From CAZAGT01 sp964484515 (GTDB lineage Bacteria; Desulfobacterota; DSM-4660; Desulfatiglandales; HGW-15): a stretch of 38,287 nucleotides of DNA. A program made the position numbers and the translations under genes. The DNA lies in contig CAZAGT010000007.1 in the NCBI GenBank assembly GCA_964484515.1, positions 1-38,287 of the forward strand. Direction: 5' to 3'. Shown here piece by piece: positions 17,426-25,461 of the stretch. Each line of letters starts with the position of its first letter. The stretch's first letter is position 1. Under the pieces are notes generated by a model. It was given only the letters and a program-made list of their open reading frames with translations, was not told the DNA's origin and did no database searches.

Positions 17426-18299
17426 GGGTCAGATGGTAGCCAGTCGCAGATCGCGCACGTCTCTCGGTACTCAGGATAGCCAGGGGACTCAAGGAAATCA
17501 TATTCGGGTCATTTCAGTCACAAGCGGCAAAGGTGGCGTCGGGAAGACCAATGTGGCCGCCAATTTGGCCCTAGCCCTCTGCAACCTAACCAAGAGAGTA
17601 CTCATACTTGATGCTGATCTCGGATTGGCCAATCTGGACGTCATGCTGGGCCTCAACCCGCGCTATACGATCAACCACGTCCTGAAGCGAGAAAAGACAC
17701 TGGATGAGATCATCGTTACGGCCCCGGGTGGATTTAAATTGCTCCCCGCTTCCTCAGGGATGCAGGAATTGACGGAGCTGGACCGATCCCAACGCCTCTT
17801 TTTTTTAAGCGAACTTGACATGCTCCAGGAGCGCTTTGACGTCCTGCTGATAGACACTGGGGCAGGGATCTCTTCGAATGTGATGTATTTTAATCTGGCG
17901 GCCATGGAGCGACTCGTGGTGGTCACGAATGAGCCGACGTCGCTCACCGATGCTTACGCCCTCATAAAAGTGCTGACGAACAAATATCAGCAAAAACGAT
18001 TCATGGTCCTGGTCAATTCGGTGCGCAACAGCACCGAGGCTGAGCGGATCTATAAGCAGCTAAGCGTTGTCGTCGACAAGTACCTAGGGTCTCCTTCTCT
18101 GGATTACCTCGGTTGGATTCCGTACGATGAACAGGTACCGATGGCCGTGCGGCAGCAACAGATGGTCTTGCAGCGTTATCCGGATACCCCTGCCAGTAAG
18201 AGTTTCGTGGAGTTGGCTCAAAAGCTGATGGCCGCTGAGAACGCCAGAGCATTCGAAGGGGACATCAAGTTCTTCTGGCGCAAGCTCCTCAATTGTTGA
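17391..18299 (+). CDS. flhG: FlhG (FleN/YlxH), MinD-like ATPase limiting flagellar number
   Basis: FlhG is a MinD-family ATPase that stimulates FlhF GTPase activity and limits flagellar number. The 302-residue product has a deviant Walker A SGKGGVGKT at residues 45-53, the switch DADLGLANLDVMLG, and LIDTGAGISSNV. ATG 17391 gives MDQIADTRSG, which retains the DQ residues of the N-terminal FlhF-activating helix and has GAGG upstream. Longer in-frame versions (17277, 17376) were rejected on that basis. The C-terminal end is amphipathic (FFWRKLLNC), as expected for membrane targeting. Confidence 0.95.
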   Translation: MDQIADTRSGVEGQMVASRRSRTSLGTQDSQGTQGNHIRVISVTSGKGGVGKTNVAANLALALCNLTKRVLILDADLGLANLDVMLGLNPRYTINHVLKREKTLDEIIVTAPGGFKLLPASSGMQELTELDRSQRLFFLSELDMLQERFDVLLIDTGAGISSNVMYFNLAAMERLVVVTNEPTSLTDAYALIKVLTNKYQQKRFMVLVNSVRNSTEAERIYKQLSVVVDKYLGSPSLDYLGWIPYDEQVPMAVRQQQMVLQRYPDTPASKSFVELAQKLMAAENARAFEGDIKFFWRKLLNC

Positions 18300-18402
18300 G
18301 GCGAACCGTTAAGGGTGTCACCTCGACGCCAAAAATCGGGTGTTCAAGAAAAAGGCTAGAGTGACTTCCGGAAAAAGAATGTAAGAGGTGAAGAGGGATC
18401 GA

Positions 18403-19197
18403 ATGCCCCAATTAGCCATGGGAAAACTGAAGCGATATGCGCAGTCACCCCCTTTAGAATTCAAGAACAAGGATTCAGGGGAAAGGGAGCAGCTGGTTGC
18501 GCAGTACGCTCCGTTGGTCAAAACGATCGCCGGTCGACTGGGAATAAAACTCCCGAAACACATCAGCCGAGAGGACCTTCTAAGTGCAGGCATTATGGGT
18601 CTCTTGGATGCGATTGACAAGTTCGACGTGGAGAAGGGCGTAGAGTTCAAATCCTATGCCGAGTTCCGAATCCGGGGTGCCATGCTCGATGAACTGCGCT
18701 CCATGGATTGGGTGCCGCGTTCGGTGAGAAGAAATGCCAAGCGACTCGAGCAGGCCTACGCCAAAGTCGAGAAACAAAAGATGCGCCCGGCTGAGGACGA
18801 GGAGGTGGCGGCAGAATTGGAGGTCGACATAACGACCTTCTACACCATGCTGGACGAGGCCCGTGGGGTGGCCATTATCAGCGAGGAAGAAATCGGCAAT
18901 GTCTTGCCGAAATGTGAATATAGCAATCCGTGGCAAATGAACAACTCAGCCAGAGGGACCAATCCGGGTGAATCGCTCGATCTAGCTGAGGTCAAGATCG
19001 TGATCGCCGAGGCCATCGACCGATTACCGAAAAATGAACGCATGGTCGTTGCGCTCTATTACTACGAGGAATTGACCATGAAAGAGATTGGTCAGATTAT
19101 GGGGTACACGGAGTCCAGAGTCTCCCAGTTGCATACAAAGGCCGTCATTAGGCTTCGCAACAGCCTCAAGAACTACTTCGACGCGGAGAGCCCCTGA
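18403..19197 (+). CDS. fliA: FliA, sigma28 factor for late flagellar genes
   Basis: FliA directs transcription of late flagellar genes and is held inactive by FlgM until hook completion. The 264-residue product has region 2 (LVAQYAPLVKTIAGRLGIKLPKHISREDLLSAGIMGLLDAIDKFDVEKGVEFKSYAEFRIRGAMLDELRSMDWVPRSVRR), region 3, and a region 4 helix-turn-helix (LPKNERMVVALYYYEELTMKEIGQIMGYTESRVSQLHTKAVIRLR). ATG 18403 with AGAGGG upstream is preferred over GTG 18388. The matching anti-sigma gene flgM is at 34362, behind a sigma28-type promoter. Confidence 0.97.
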   Translation: MPQLAMGKLKRYAQSPPLEFKNKDSGEREQLVAQYAPLVKTIAGRLGIKLPKHISREDLLSAGIMGLLDAIDKFDVEKGVEFKSYAEFRIRGAMLDELRSMDWVPRSVRRNAKRLEQAYAKVEKQKMRPAEDEEVAAELEVDITTFYTMLDEARGVAIISEEEIGNVLPKCEYSNPWQMNNSARGTNPGESLDLAEVKIVIAEAIDRLPKNERMVVALYYYEELTMKEIGQIMGYTESRVSQLHTKAVIRLRNSLKNYFDAESP

Positions 19198-19207
19198 TAT
19201 CAGGGAT

Positions 19208-19822
19208 ATGGAAGATAAAGATGAAAGCCTTAACGGCACTCCGTCCGATAACGTAGGTCAGGCGGATCGAAGCGAGACGTCGGATTATCCCAATGGCGGT
19301 CAGAGGCAGAGTGCCGCAAAAGGAGAAGCAGACGTTGTACGGCCATCCGGGCAGGCGCCAGGCCGTTTAAGGGCGTTCATTGCGAACCGCAAGAAACCAA
19401 TCATTATCGGGCTACTGGGGTTCATTAGCCTCGCGGTCGGCCTGAGCAGAACATTAGGGCTTAACGGACTCCCTGGGTACGGCTTGCATCTTCCGATGTC
19501 CAATTCGAGTGGAGAGCTCCGCGAGCATTACGTTGAAGAAGCCCTCTCACCCTTTTTTGTCCCCCTCCCGGCGACCTCCTCTGAGCGGGTCGCCATCATC
19601 GATTTCACCGTGATTTGGGATGGGCTAGCATCGGTTCGTTTCAAGAGAAAGGAATTGCAGATCAGGGATTCCCTCTATCGCCTTCTCTTGGAGCGGGCGC
19701 AGAAAGGTGAGGACTTGCAGGCGAAGGCCCCGATTCTTGAAGCCGAGATGAGCAGGACATTTCAGGAATCGATGGGTAGCAAAGAAGTCGAAATCCGAAT
19801 CAAGAGGGTCAAGGTTCTTTAA
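19208..19822 (+). CDS. Second FliL-like membrane protein
   Basis: The 204-residue product has a long charged, disordered-looking cytoplasmic N-terminus (about residues 1-55), one membrane segment (about residues 62-84, IIIGLLGFISLAVGLSRTLG) and a periplasmic domain. That domain's order, FFVPLPATSSERVAIIDFTVIWDG...RKELQIRDSLYRLLLERAQKGEDLQAK...LEAEMSRTFQ...VEIRIKRVKVL, follows FliL: beta strand, helix with R-x-x-I-R-D-x-x, then terminal strand. Similarity to the FliL at 8667 is in pattern only, so this call rests on architecture. It begins 11 bp after fliA, inside the same operon. ATG 19208 was used; a longer in-frame ORF to 19088 lies within fliA. Confidence 0.6.
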   Translation: MEDKDESLNGTPSDNVGQADRSETSDYPNGGQRQSAAKGEADVVRPSGQAPGRLRAFIANRKKPIIIGLLGFISLAVGLSRTLGLNGLPGYGLHLPMSNSSGELREHYVEEALSPFFVPLPATSSERVAIIDFTVIWDGLASVRFKRKELQIRDSLYRLLLERAQKGEDLQAKAPILEAEMSRTFQESMGSKEVEIRIKRVKVL

Positions 19823-19863
19823 GATGTGATTGGCGATTTGGCCCCTTGAAGAGGAGGTGTTCC

Positions 19864-20151
19864 ATGGATGAGTATTCCCAACTAGGCACGACAGGACTTG
19901 TATCGCCCATGACCAGAAGCCTGCTAGGTGTCCAGAAGAAGAAGCGGACATCTGAGCGGGATCGACGCGAATCCGATCATAAAAAACAAAAGGACGAACC
20001 CGGGCAAGACGAGGAGCAAGACCAGATCCTTTTGTCGGGCAAAGGGGATCGTCCTAGAGGCGTCAGTCGAACCGAGGATGAGATCCCTGGGGAATATGGC
20101 ACGGCAAAACGAAAGCAAAGGGTTCCCAAGAAAGTAGACCTGGTTATCTGA
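19864..20151 (+). CDS. Small highly charged protein of unknown function
   Basis: The product is 95 residues and was not recognised. It has an excellent GAGGAGG Shine-Dalgarno just upstream of ATG 19864, which supports real translation. After a short, more neutral N-terminus (MDEYSQLGTTGLVSPM) the protein is dominated by K, R, E and D and looks disordered, with no membrane segment or cysteine. It lies between the second FliL-like gene and the DUF2802-type gene, with small gaps on both sides. Position alone suggests a flagellar role. Confidence 0.6.
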   Translation: MDEYSQLGTTGLVSPMTRSLLGVQKKKRTSERDRRESDHKKQKDEPGQDEEQDQILLSGKGDRPRGVSRTEDEIPGEYGTAKRKQRVPKKVDLVI

Positions 20152-20165
20152 AGCAGGCAGCAGCA

Positions 20166-20627
20166 ATGGACGCCCAACTCTGGATCATCGGCCAGATTAT
20201 CATTGACGTCATCATGGTCGCACTCCTCCTCTGGTTTGCATGGCTTCACCTCCGAAAGCAGCCAACCTGGCAAGAATTCAAGTCAGTCATCGAGAAATCC
20301 GAGTCGATTCTTTCTGAAATGGGACAGCTCGGACAGGCCCTCGAGAAAAACCTCTCAGAAAAAAAAAAGCTAAGTCGCCATATCCTGGAGCAGCTGGACC
20401 AAGGACTTATCCGGGCGCAACGCAACTACGAACAGATTCAAAAAGTCTTGCTTGATACGACCAACCCGCTTGGAGACCGAGCAGTGCCTGCCAAGGATAA
20501 TGAGCGCATGGTTTCTTCCATCAAAGCTCTTCTATCCAAAGGACTGGAGAGGGAAGAAATCGCTCAACACCTGGGGATTTCAGTCCAAGAGATAGAACTG
20601 ATTATCAAAATGAATCGTCTTTCCTAG
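20166..20627 (+). CDS. DUF2802/DUF6115-type membrane-anchored coiled-coil protein
   Basis: The 153-residue product has one N-terminal membrane segment (about residues 5-25), a coiled coil (about residues 35-100), and a C-terminal helix-turn-helix-like part (ALLSKGLEREEIAQHLGISVQEIELIIKMNRL). This build, a membrane anchor, a coil and a degenerate HTH end that reads as a DNA-binding fold, is typical of the DUF2802/DUF6115 proteins found near fliA in flagellar and chemotaxis clusters. Their role is unknown. It closes the run of genes that starts at motA. Confidence 0.75.
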   Translation: MDAQLWIIGQIIIDVIMVALLLWFAWLHLRKQPTWQEFKSVIEKSESILSEMGQLGQALEKNLSEKKKLSRHILEQLDQGLIRAQRNYEQIQKVLLDTTNPLGDRAVPAKDNERMVSSIKALLSKGLEREEIAQHLGISVQEIELIIKMNRLS

Positions 20628-20714
20628 TCCCTGTTCGCCTATTCGCTAAGGAGAGCACAGCCGGGCTTTAAGGTATCAAAGATCTCCTGTCATGATATTT
20701 CATACGAGGTTACG

Positions 20715-20750
20715 GGTTTCAAACCTAGGGGTTTGTTGACACCTGAAACC
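20715..20750. promoter_or_regulatory. Overlapping small palindromes upstream of the second fliK-like gene
   Basis: The 208-bp gap between the DUF2802-type gene and the fliK-like gene contains GGTTTCA (20715-20721) matched by TGAAACC (20744-20750), with inner AAACC/GGTTT pairs around a TAGG loop (20721-20734). A perfect TTGACA at 20736-20741 lies inside, but no good -10 follows at 17 bases. This could be a regulatory site or a weak hairpin; no function can be shown. Confidence 0.25.
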
Positions 20751-20835
20751 TGAACACCGAAACCACAGTGTGTTAATGCTAATGAAGAAGTGCATGCTTC
20801 GTAGAGGGTATGATCAGAAACTCTAGAGTGATACC

Positions 20836-21930
20836 ATGGACGAGAGCAACGAAATAACTCGCCGCTTGGGCCAGATAAGCCCTTTGCATCGAGCGCGGAG
20901 CTTGCAGGGGGATTTAGGCCTGAGGCCGGGAGAGATTCTCAGGGGAACCGTCATCGGCCGGCTACGGGCCGGCCGATTCATAGTCGTCGCGAAAGGTAGG
21001 CCATTCACGGCCACGTCGACTTTGAACTTGAACGAAGGAGACAGCCGCATTTTCCAGGTCCAATCGGCCGGCAGCCGGATTGAGTTGAAACTGCTGGATG
21101 AGGAATTCCCGCTACTACAAAGGTCCTCCCGGCGCCTTGGGATCCCGCCCCAGAAGATCAGAAACAGAATGGTTTCTACGTTGGCTGAGCTCATCAGGGC
21201 ACGGCGCTTCAAAGGTCTTGCTCCAGGGGTTTCAGCGACGCTCAGGGATTTGAATCAGCTCTTCCCCGCTATCGTATACCGTGCCCCCGGAAGGGAGGAT
21301 ACCGGTTGGTTGTTGCACAACCTGCTGATGGGTGGACTTTTTTGGGAGAATAAGGTCGCTCGTTTTCTGAGCGGACAGAAAAAGACATCCTGGAACAGGC
21401 TTGCGGCGAGTGATCTCAAGGGAAGCTTAACCGCGTTAAGACAGCAAATCAGGGCTGAGGAGGGTGCTCATCGGTCCTATGAGGCCCTCAGGTTGAACGT
21501 TGAGCAGTGTCTGGAACTGATCGAAGGAGATCAGTCCTTGAACCTATCTTCGGTACAGGAGGGGCTGGGTTGGATGTGGTTCATCCCTGGCTCTGAAGAG
21601 GGCGGGTTCGGCGGCTGCGAAGTCCTTGTGCAGAGCAGCCAAGAGGAAGCAGAGTGCCGCTTTTCCGTTCGTGTCGCGCTCTCTCGTCTGGGAGAGATTG
21701 AGGCCAGGGTGTCAATGCGTGATCGCAACGTGGATATCCGAATTCTCTTGACGGATGTCGATACGCTTCAATTCGTCTCGCAAAACGCGGATCTTTTGGC
21801 ACAAGGGCTGAAAGCGGCGGGAATGATACCGGGAACCATCCATTGCCAATTAAGAGACCAGGCGCCGCCGGGTTCGGTTCCTCGGGAAAAGGAAGGATTC
21901 AAAGGCCCAGCGATTGACCTCGTCTTTTAG
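20836..21930 (+). CDS. Second FliK-like protein (Flg_hook-type C-terminal domain)
   Basis: The 364-residue product is not a copy of the FliK at 3642. Its N-terminal part (about residues 25-80) is beta-rich with regular Gly turns (GEILRGTVIGRLRAGRFIVVAKGRPFTATSTLNLNEGD). The middle is helical. Its C-terminal part at about residues 270-335 (CRFSVRVALSRLGEIEARVSMRDRNVDIRILL...LAQGLKAAGMIPGTIHC) follows the FliK Flg_hook pattern: strand-LGxIxAxVxxxxxxVxIxI-helix-L. It is followed 48 bp later by the FlhX-type gene, a pairing that suggests joint work on export switching. ATG 20836 follows a short untranslated region without a strong Shine-Dalgarno. Confidence 0.7.
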   Translation: MDESNEITRRLGQISPLHRARSLQGDLGLRPGEILRGTVIGRLRAGRFIVVAKGRPFTATSTLNLNEGDSRIFQVQSAGSRIELKLLDEEFPLLQRSSRRLGIPPQKIRNRMVSTLAELIRARRFKGLAPGVSATLRDLNQLFPAIVYRAPGREDTGWLLHNLLMGGLFWENKVARFLSGQKKTSWNRLAASDLKGSLTALRQQIRAEEGAHRSYEALRLNVEQCLELIEGDQSLNLSSVQEGLGWMWFIPGSEEGGFGGCEVLVQSSQEEAECRFSVRVALSRLGEIEARVSMRDRNVDIRILLTDVDTLQFVSQNADLLAQGLKAAGMIPGTIHCQLRDQAPPGSVPREKEGFKGPAIDLVF

Positions 21931-21978
21931 GGCTGAAGGGATGAGGTTTCTGCCCGCCAACAATGAGAGTCGATCAAA

Positions 21979-22260
21979 ATGCGTCGTGAAAGAATCCGAA
22001 AGGCCGTAGCGCTCAAATACAGACAGGGAAGAGACAGAGCCCCGCGTTTGACCGCCAAGGGATTCGGCCTGACCGCCGAGCGAATTATCGATTTGGCACG
22101 CAGTAAAGGGATTCCGATCGAGGAGGATCCGGACCTTGTGGCTGCCTTAGCACAGCTCGACTTCCACGAAGAGATCCCGCCGGAGCTTTACCAGACCGTG
22201 GCAGAGATCCTTGCCTTTGTGTACCGCCTCAATCAACGAATGAAGCGCAGGCCGGATTAA
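21979..22260 (+). CDS. flhX: FlhX-type protein: stand-alone FlhB C-terminal (CC) domain
   Basis: The 93-residue product matches only the part of FlhB that follows the NPTH cleavage site. RKAVALKYRQGRDRAPRLTAKGFGLTAERIIDLARSKGIPIEEDPDLVAALAQLDFHEEIPPELYQTVAEILAFVYRLNQ corresponds to the FlhB-CC fold with the KAVALKY, GIPI-EDP-LV and IPPELYQ-VAEILAFVY motifs. There are no membrane segments and no NPTH. In epsilonproteobacteria FlhX proteins of this kind can stand in for the cleaved FlhB fragment. Here it is adjacent to a FliK-like gene, and the full-length FlhB in this locus has an altered cleavage motif. Not a broken flhB: it is complete and has its own start. Confidence 0.88.
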   Translation: MRRERIRKAVALKYRQGRDRAPRLTAKGFGLTAERIIDLARSKGIPIEEDPDLVAALAQLDFHEEIPPELYQTVAEILAFVYRLNQRMKRRPD

Positions 22261-22665
22261 TCGCACCTGACGGCCGCCTCTGAGAGATCCCCAGCGACCT
22301 TCCTGACATTCCCAGACGACGAGGAGCAGCGCCCAGACAACGGTTCAGTAGCAGGGCTCTTTACCCGAATTTGTGAAAGGAGAACAGTTCCCACCCGGAC
22401 TCCTCAATAATCGGCTTGAAACCCACAAATCCGCATCTAGTTCGAAAAGGGCTGCGACTTCAAGTTATTGTCTTTTCAAAACGGGGCTATCTGTCCGCAA
22501 ACCTTTGTGAGGAACCGGTAATTTTTTCCTGTCTCCGGGCAACTCATTCAGTGCCCCGCAGGCAGTCTCTTGCAGTCTGGGGACGAGGTTTGGCCGAAAT
22601 GAGAATAAGAGGTGTGATTGAGAGGAGTTAGAGAAGGCTGCGGTTGCAGGATCTCTTCGGTTTGA
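22261..22665. other. Long untranslated gap before the flgF promoter
   Basis: About 405 bp without a convincing gene. A 71-codon TTG-started frame at 22416-22631 lacks a Shine-Dalgarno and any recognisable features. No intrinsic terminator was seen. The region may hold upstream activator sites for the sigma54 promoter that follows, but no repeated motif was identified by eye. Confidence 0.5.
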
Positions 22666-22682
22666 TTGGTACGCCGATTGCT
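22666..22682 (+). promoter_or_regulatory. Sigma54 (-24/-12) promoter for the flgF-flgG-flgA-flgH-flgI block
   Basis: TTGGTAC-GCCGA-TTGCT has the exact GG-N10-GC spacing and only one departure (T for C at the fourth -24 base) from TGGCAC-N5-TTGCW. It ends 43 bp before the flgF ATG at 22726. Confidence 0.75.
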
Positions 22683-22725
22683 TGGGATAAGGCTGACTCA
22701 AACAATCGGAGGTGTGAGGTAGATC

Positions 22726-23466
22726 ATGGTTGGGGGGATGTTGGATGCCGTCAAGGGGTGTCTCAAGGAGCTGGAGAGAATGGACACCATTTCAAACAAC
22801 CTTGCCAATGCCCAGGCCATCGGTTTCAAGAAAGATCGGGTATCCTTCCAGGACCTCCTTCACGGTCCCCGGCCGGTAGATTCGCGGCCCAGCACCGACA
22901 CGCCGCATCGAACAAATGCGGCGCTCATCGACGTCAGAACCGACTTCGAGCAAGGTAACATCCAATCGACGGGCAATCCCCTCGACTTTGCCCTTCAAGG
23001 CAAAGGGTTTTTTAAGATCGCTGTGTCCCAGGGAATTGAATACACGCGTAAGGGGAACTTCAGCTTGGATTCGGAGGGGTTCCTGATCACTCAGGCAGGC
23101 AATAAGGTCTTGGGAAAAGGAGGCCCCATTCAAATCGACGGTGACGAGATCCGGGTCGATGAAGAGGGCGCGATTTCAGTTGACGGGTCGGAGGTCGGCC
23201 GGTTTGATATCGTAGATCTCTCGGATTATGGGAAGGTAGGCAAGACAGGGACGGTTCGGTTTGAGAAGGGCTACGGAAATCAGGAAACGCCCGCGTCCGA
23301 GGCCGAGGTAAAGCAGGGTTATGTGGAACTATCCAACGTTAGTGTAACCCAGGAAATGGTTCAGATGATTGATTGCCTGCGAGCCTTCGAAACCTATCAG
23401 AAGTCGATTCAAGTCCTCGACGGAGTCAATAAGAAGATCGTCAACGAGGTCAGCCGCGTACGGTAA
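22726..23466 (+). CDS. flgF: FlgF, proximal rod protein
   Basis: FlgF is a rod subunit that crosses the periplasm. The 246-residue product has the rod N-terminus (LDAVKGCLKELERMDTISNNLANAQAIGFKKDRVSFQDLL), the middle DFALQGKGFFKI segment and the C-terminal coil (QGYVELSNVSVTQEMVQMIDCLRAFETYQKSIQVLD). It is shorter and less canonical than the FlgG that follows, as usual. GGAGG lies upstream of ATG 22726. Confidence 0.92.
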   Translation: MVGGMLDAVKGCLKELERMDTISNNLANAQAIGFKKDRVSFQDLLHGPRPVDSRPSTDTPHRTNAALIDVRTDFEQGNIQSTGNPLDFALQGKGFFKIAVSQGIEYTRKGNFSLDSEGFLITQAGNKVLGKGGPIQIDGDEIRVDEEGAISVDGSEVGRFDIVDLSDYGKVGKTGTVRFEKGYGNQETPASEAEVKQGYVELSNVSVTQEMVQMIDCLRAFETYQKSIQVLDGVNKKIVNEVSRVR

Positions 23467-23547
23467 GGGCGAGTCGACGACCATCGTCTGGTGGTTCACT
23501 GATACAGGGGTTCGCGGCGGTGCAAACGATCAGAGGGAGGATGAAGG

Positions 23548-24330
23548 ATGATTAGAAGTCTTTGGACAGCGGCGTCCGGCATGGCTGCGCAGAAGCTCAA
23601 CATGGACGTCATTGCCAATAATCTTGCCAATGTGAACACCAGCGGTTTCAAGAAAAGCCGTGGGGATTTCGTGGACCTGCTTTATCAAAACCAGCGATCT
23701 CCAGGGGCGGCTACGAGTTCGGGCGGGCAGGTACCTACCGGAATCCAGGTCGGCATGGGTACTAAGCCGGTCTCGGTCCAGAAGATCTTCTCCCAAGGGG
23801 ACTATGTGGAGACCAAGAATTCCTTGGATATCGCGATCGAGGGGAAAGGGTTCTTCAAGGTTCTCAGCGCCGGCGAAGAAATGTATATGCGGTCCGGGGC
23901 CTTTAAGACCGATAGCGAAGGATACATCGTGACCTCGGAGGGGGATCGCCTGCAACCCGAGTTCTCCATCCCGGCCGAGGCGGTCAACTTCACCATTGAC
24001 CCCGGGGGCAACATGGTGGCCCTGGACGCGGACGGGGGTGAGCTGGCAAGCGGGCAGTTGACCCTGCATAGTTTCACAAACCCGGCCGGTTTGCTTTGTG
24101 TCGGCGGTAATAGGTACATACCCACCGAGGCCTCCGGCGATCCGGTTGAGGGGAATCCGGGGATAGACGGCATGGGGACTGTGGCTCAGGGGTACCTTGA
24201 AATGTCGAACGTCGATGTCGTCGAAGAGATGGTCAATATGATTGCCGGCCAACGGGCCTATGAAGTCGCCTCCAAGTCTATCAAGGCGGCGGATGAAATG
24301 CTTCAGATGGCGAACAATATCAGGAGATAG
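23548..24330 (+). CDS. flgG: FlgG, distal rod protein
   Basis: FlgG forms the distal rod. The 260-residue product is highly canonical: MIRSLWTAASGMAAQKLNMDVIANNLANVNTSGFKKSR at the start, IQVGMGTKPVSVQKIFSQGDY, and the end QGYLEMSNVDVVEEMVNMIAGQRAYEVASKSIKAADEMLQMANNIRR. Length is normal for the family. GGGAGGATGAAGG precedes ATG 23548. Confidence 0.97.
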   Translation: MIRSLWTAASGMAAQKLNMDVIANNLANVNTSGFKKSRGDFVDLLYQNQRSPGAATSSGGQVPTGIQVGMGTKPVSVQKIFSQGDYVETKNSLDIAIEGKGFFKVLSAGEEMYMRSGAFKTDSEGYIVTSEGDRLQPEFSIPAEAVNFTIDPGGNMVALDADGGELASGQLTLHSFTNPAGLLCVGGNRYIPTEASGDPVEGNPGIDGMGTVAQGYLEMSNVDVVEEMVNMIAGQRAYEVASKSIKAADEMLQMANNIRR

Positions 24331-24338
24331 AGGCTGTC

Positions 24339-25325
24339 ATGATGTCGGGTAAGGTCTTTCATTTTCGGACGGCGATCCCAGGGGGCCTCGTATTCCTCGG
24401 TTTCCTTGTATTTGTCCCATGCTTGCCGGCCCTTGAGATCAAGGTCAAAAACGAAATCACCGTGCAGGGCGATCAGGTCTATCTCGGTGACATTGCCAGC
24501 TTTCGACCAGCCGATGACGAGCGAGTGCCTCGGCTGCGTCGGGTCGAGGTTGTGACCGCACCCGCACCAGACAATGCGTTCAGCCTAAAGCGGCGTTTTC
24601 TGACCTACAAACTCACCGCCGAGATTGGTGAGCAAGAAGACATCCATCTGAAAGTCCCGCCAGCGCTGAGGGTCCATAGAGCAGCTCAGTTTGTCAGCCG
24701 CAATCAGTTGGAAGAGATCTTCAGGGGGTTTGTTTTGGAGGACTCGCCCTGGTCACCCGACAAGGTTCGATTCGAGAGGATTCAGGCCCCGCACGGGATC
24801 GCCCTGCCCGAGGGCAAACTCTCATGGAAAATCGTGGGTCGTGGATCCCGCCGGCATTCTGGCAACATCCCCGCAGTCATCTATTTCTATGTGGACGGGA
24901 AAGAGATTCGAAAGATCTCCGTTTCCGGGAAGGTGAACATCCTGCAGGCGATCGTCAGGGCCGCCGGAAAGATCAGATCGGGAGAGATCATAGGCCACGA
25001 GGACGTGGTCCTGGCTGAAGATGCCCATCACAAAAGCTACGAGGACGTGTTCAGCAGTACCGAAGCAGTCGTCGGCAAGAAGGCGAGACGCAACATTCGG
25101 AGCGGTCAGCCGATTACAAGGCGCATGATCGAAGATCCGCCCACGGTGAAAAAGGGAAACCGGGTCGTACTCAAGGCGGAGAACGCCTTGATTAAGGTCA
25201 CCGCCTTGGGAAGGGTTCTTCAGGACGGACGGGTTGGTGATCAAGTCCGGGTCCTTAACACGACAAGCGGCAAGGAGCTCTTGGCGGTCGTGGAGGGCCC
25301 CGGGGTGGTTTCGGTGAGCTTTTAG
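24339..25325 (+). CDS. flgA: FlgA, P-ring assembly chaperone
   Basis: FlgA is the periplasmic chaperone for FlgI polymerisation into the P ring. The 328-residue product has a signal sequence (hydrophobic residues 15-30, ending near LPALE), an N-terminal domain, and a C-terminal SAF domain (VRAAGKIRSGEIIGHEDVVL...ARRNIRSGQPITRRMIEDPPTVKKGNRVVL) ending in the usual GRVGDQVRVLNTTSGKELLAVVEGPGVVSV. It begins 8 bp after flgG, with a doubled ATG at the start. Confidence 0.94.
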   Translation: MMSGKVFHFRTAIPGGLVFLGFLVFVPCLPALEIKVKNEITVQGDQVYLGDIASFRPADDERVPRLRRVEVVTAPAPDNAFSLKRRFLTYKLTAEIGEQEDIHLKVPPALRVHRAAQFVSRNQLEEIFRGFVLEDSPWSPDKVRFERIQAPHGIALPEGKLSWKIVGRGSRRHSGNIPAVIYFYVDGKEIRKISVSGKVNILQAIVRAAGKIRSGEIIGHEDVVLAEDAHHKSYEDVFSSTEAVVGKKARRNIRSGQPITRRMIEDPPTVKKGNRVVLKAENALIKVTALGRVLQDGRVGDQVRVLNTTSGKELLAVVEGPGVVSVSF

Positions 25326-25461
25326 CCGCAAGACGATTCAAGAAGCGCCATAGGTGCGTTTCATGTCTCAACGGAAGGTGTTTCAGAAAAGGCGTTTTTG
25401 AGGACCCAAGGGCAGACCACAAGACACTCTTTAATCTCGTAGCGCAAACAAGGAGTCAAAG

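Noticed and set aside
21979..22260. Idea that the FlhX-type gene is a broken flhB copy
   Set aside because: It covers the CC domain completely, has its own start and stop, and no flhB membrane region is found upstream in any frame.
22416..22631. 71-codon TTG-started frame upstream of flgF
   Set aside because: No ribosome-binding site and no recognisable features; it also ends just before the promoter.
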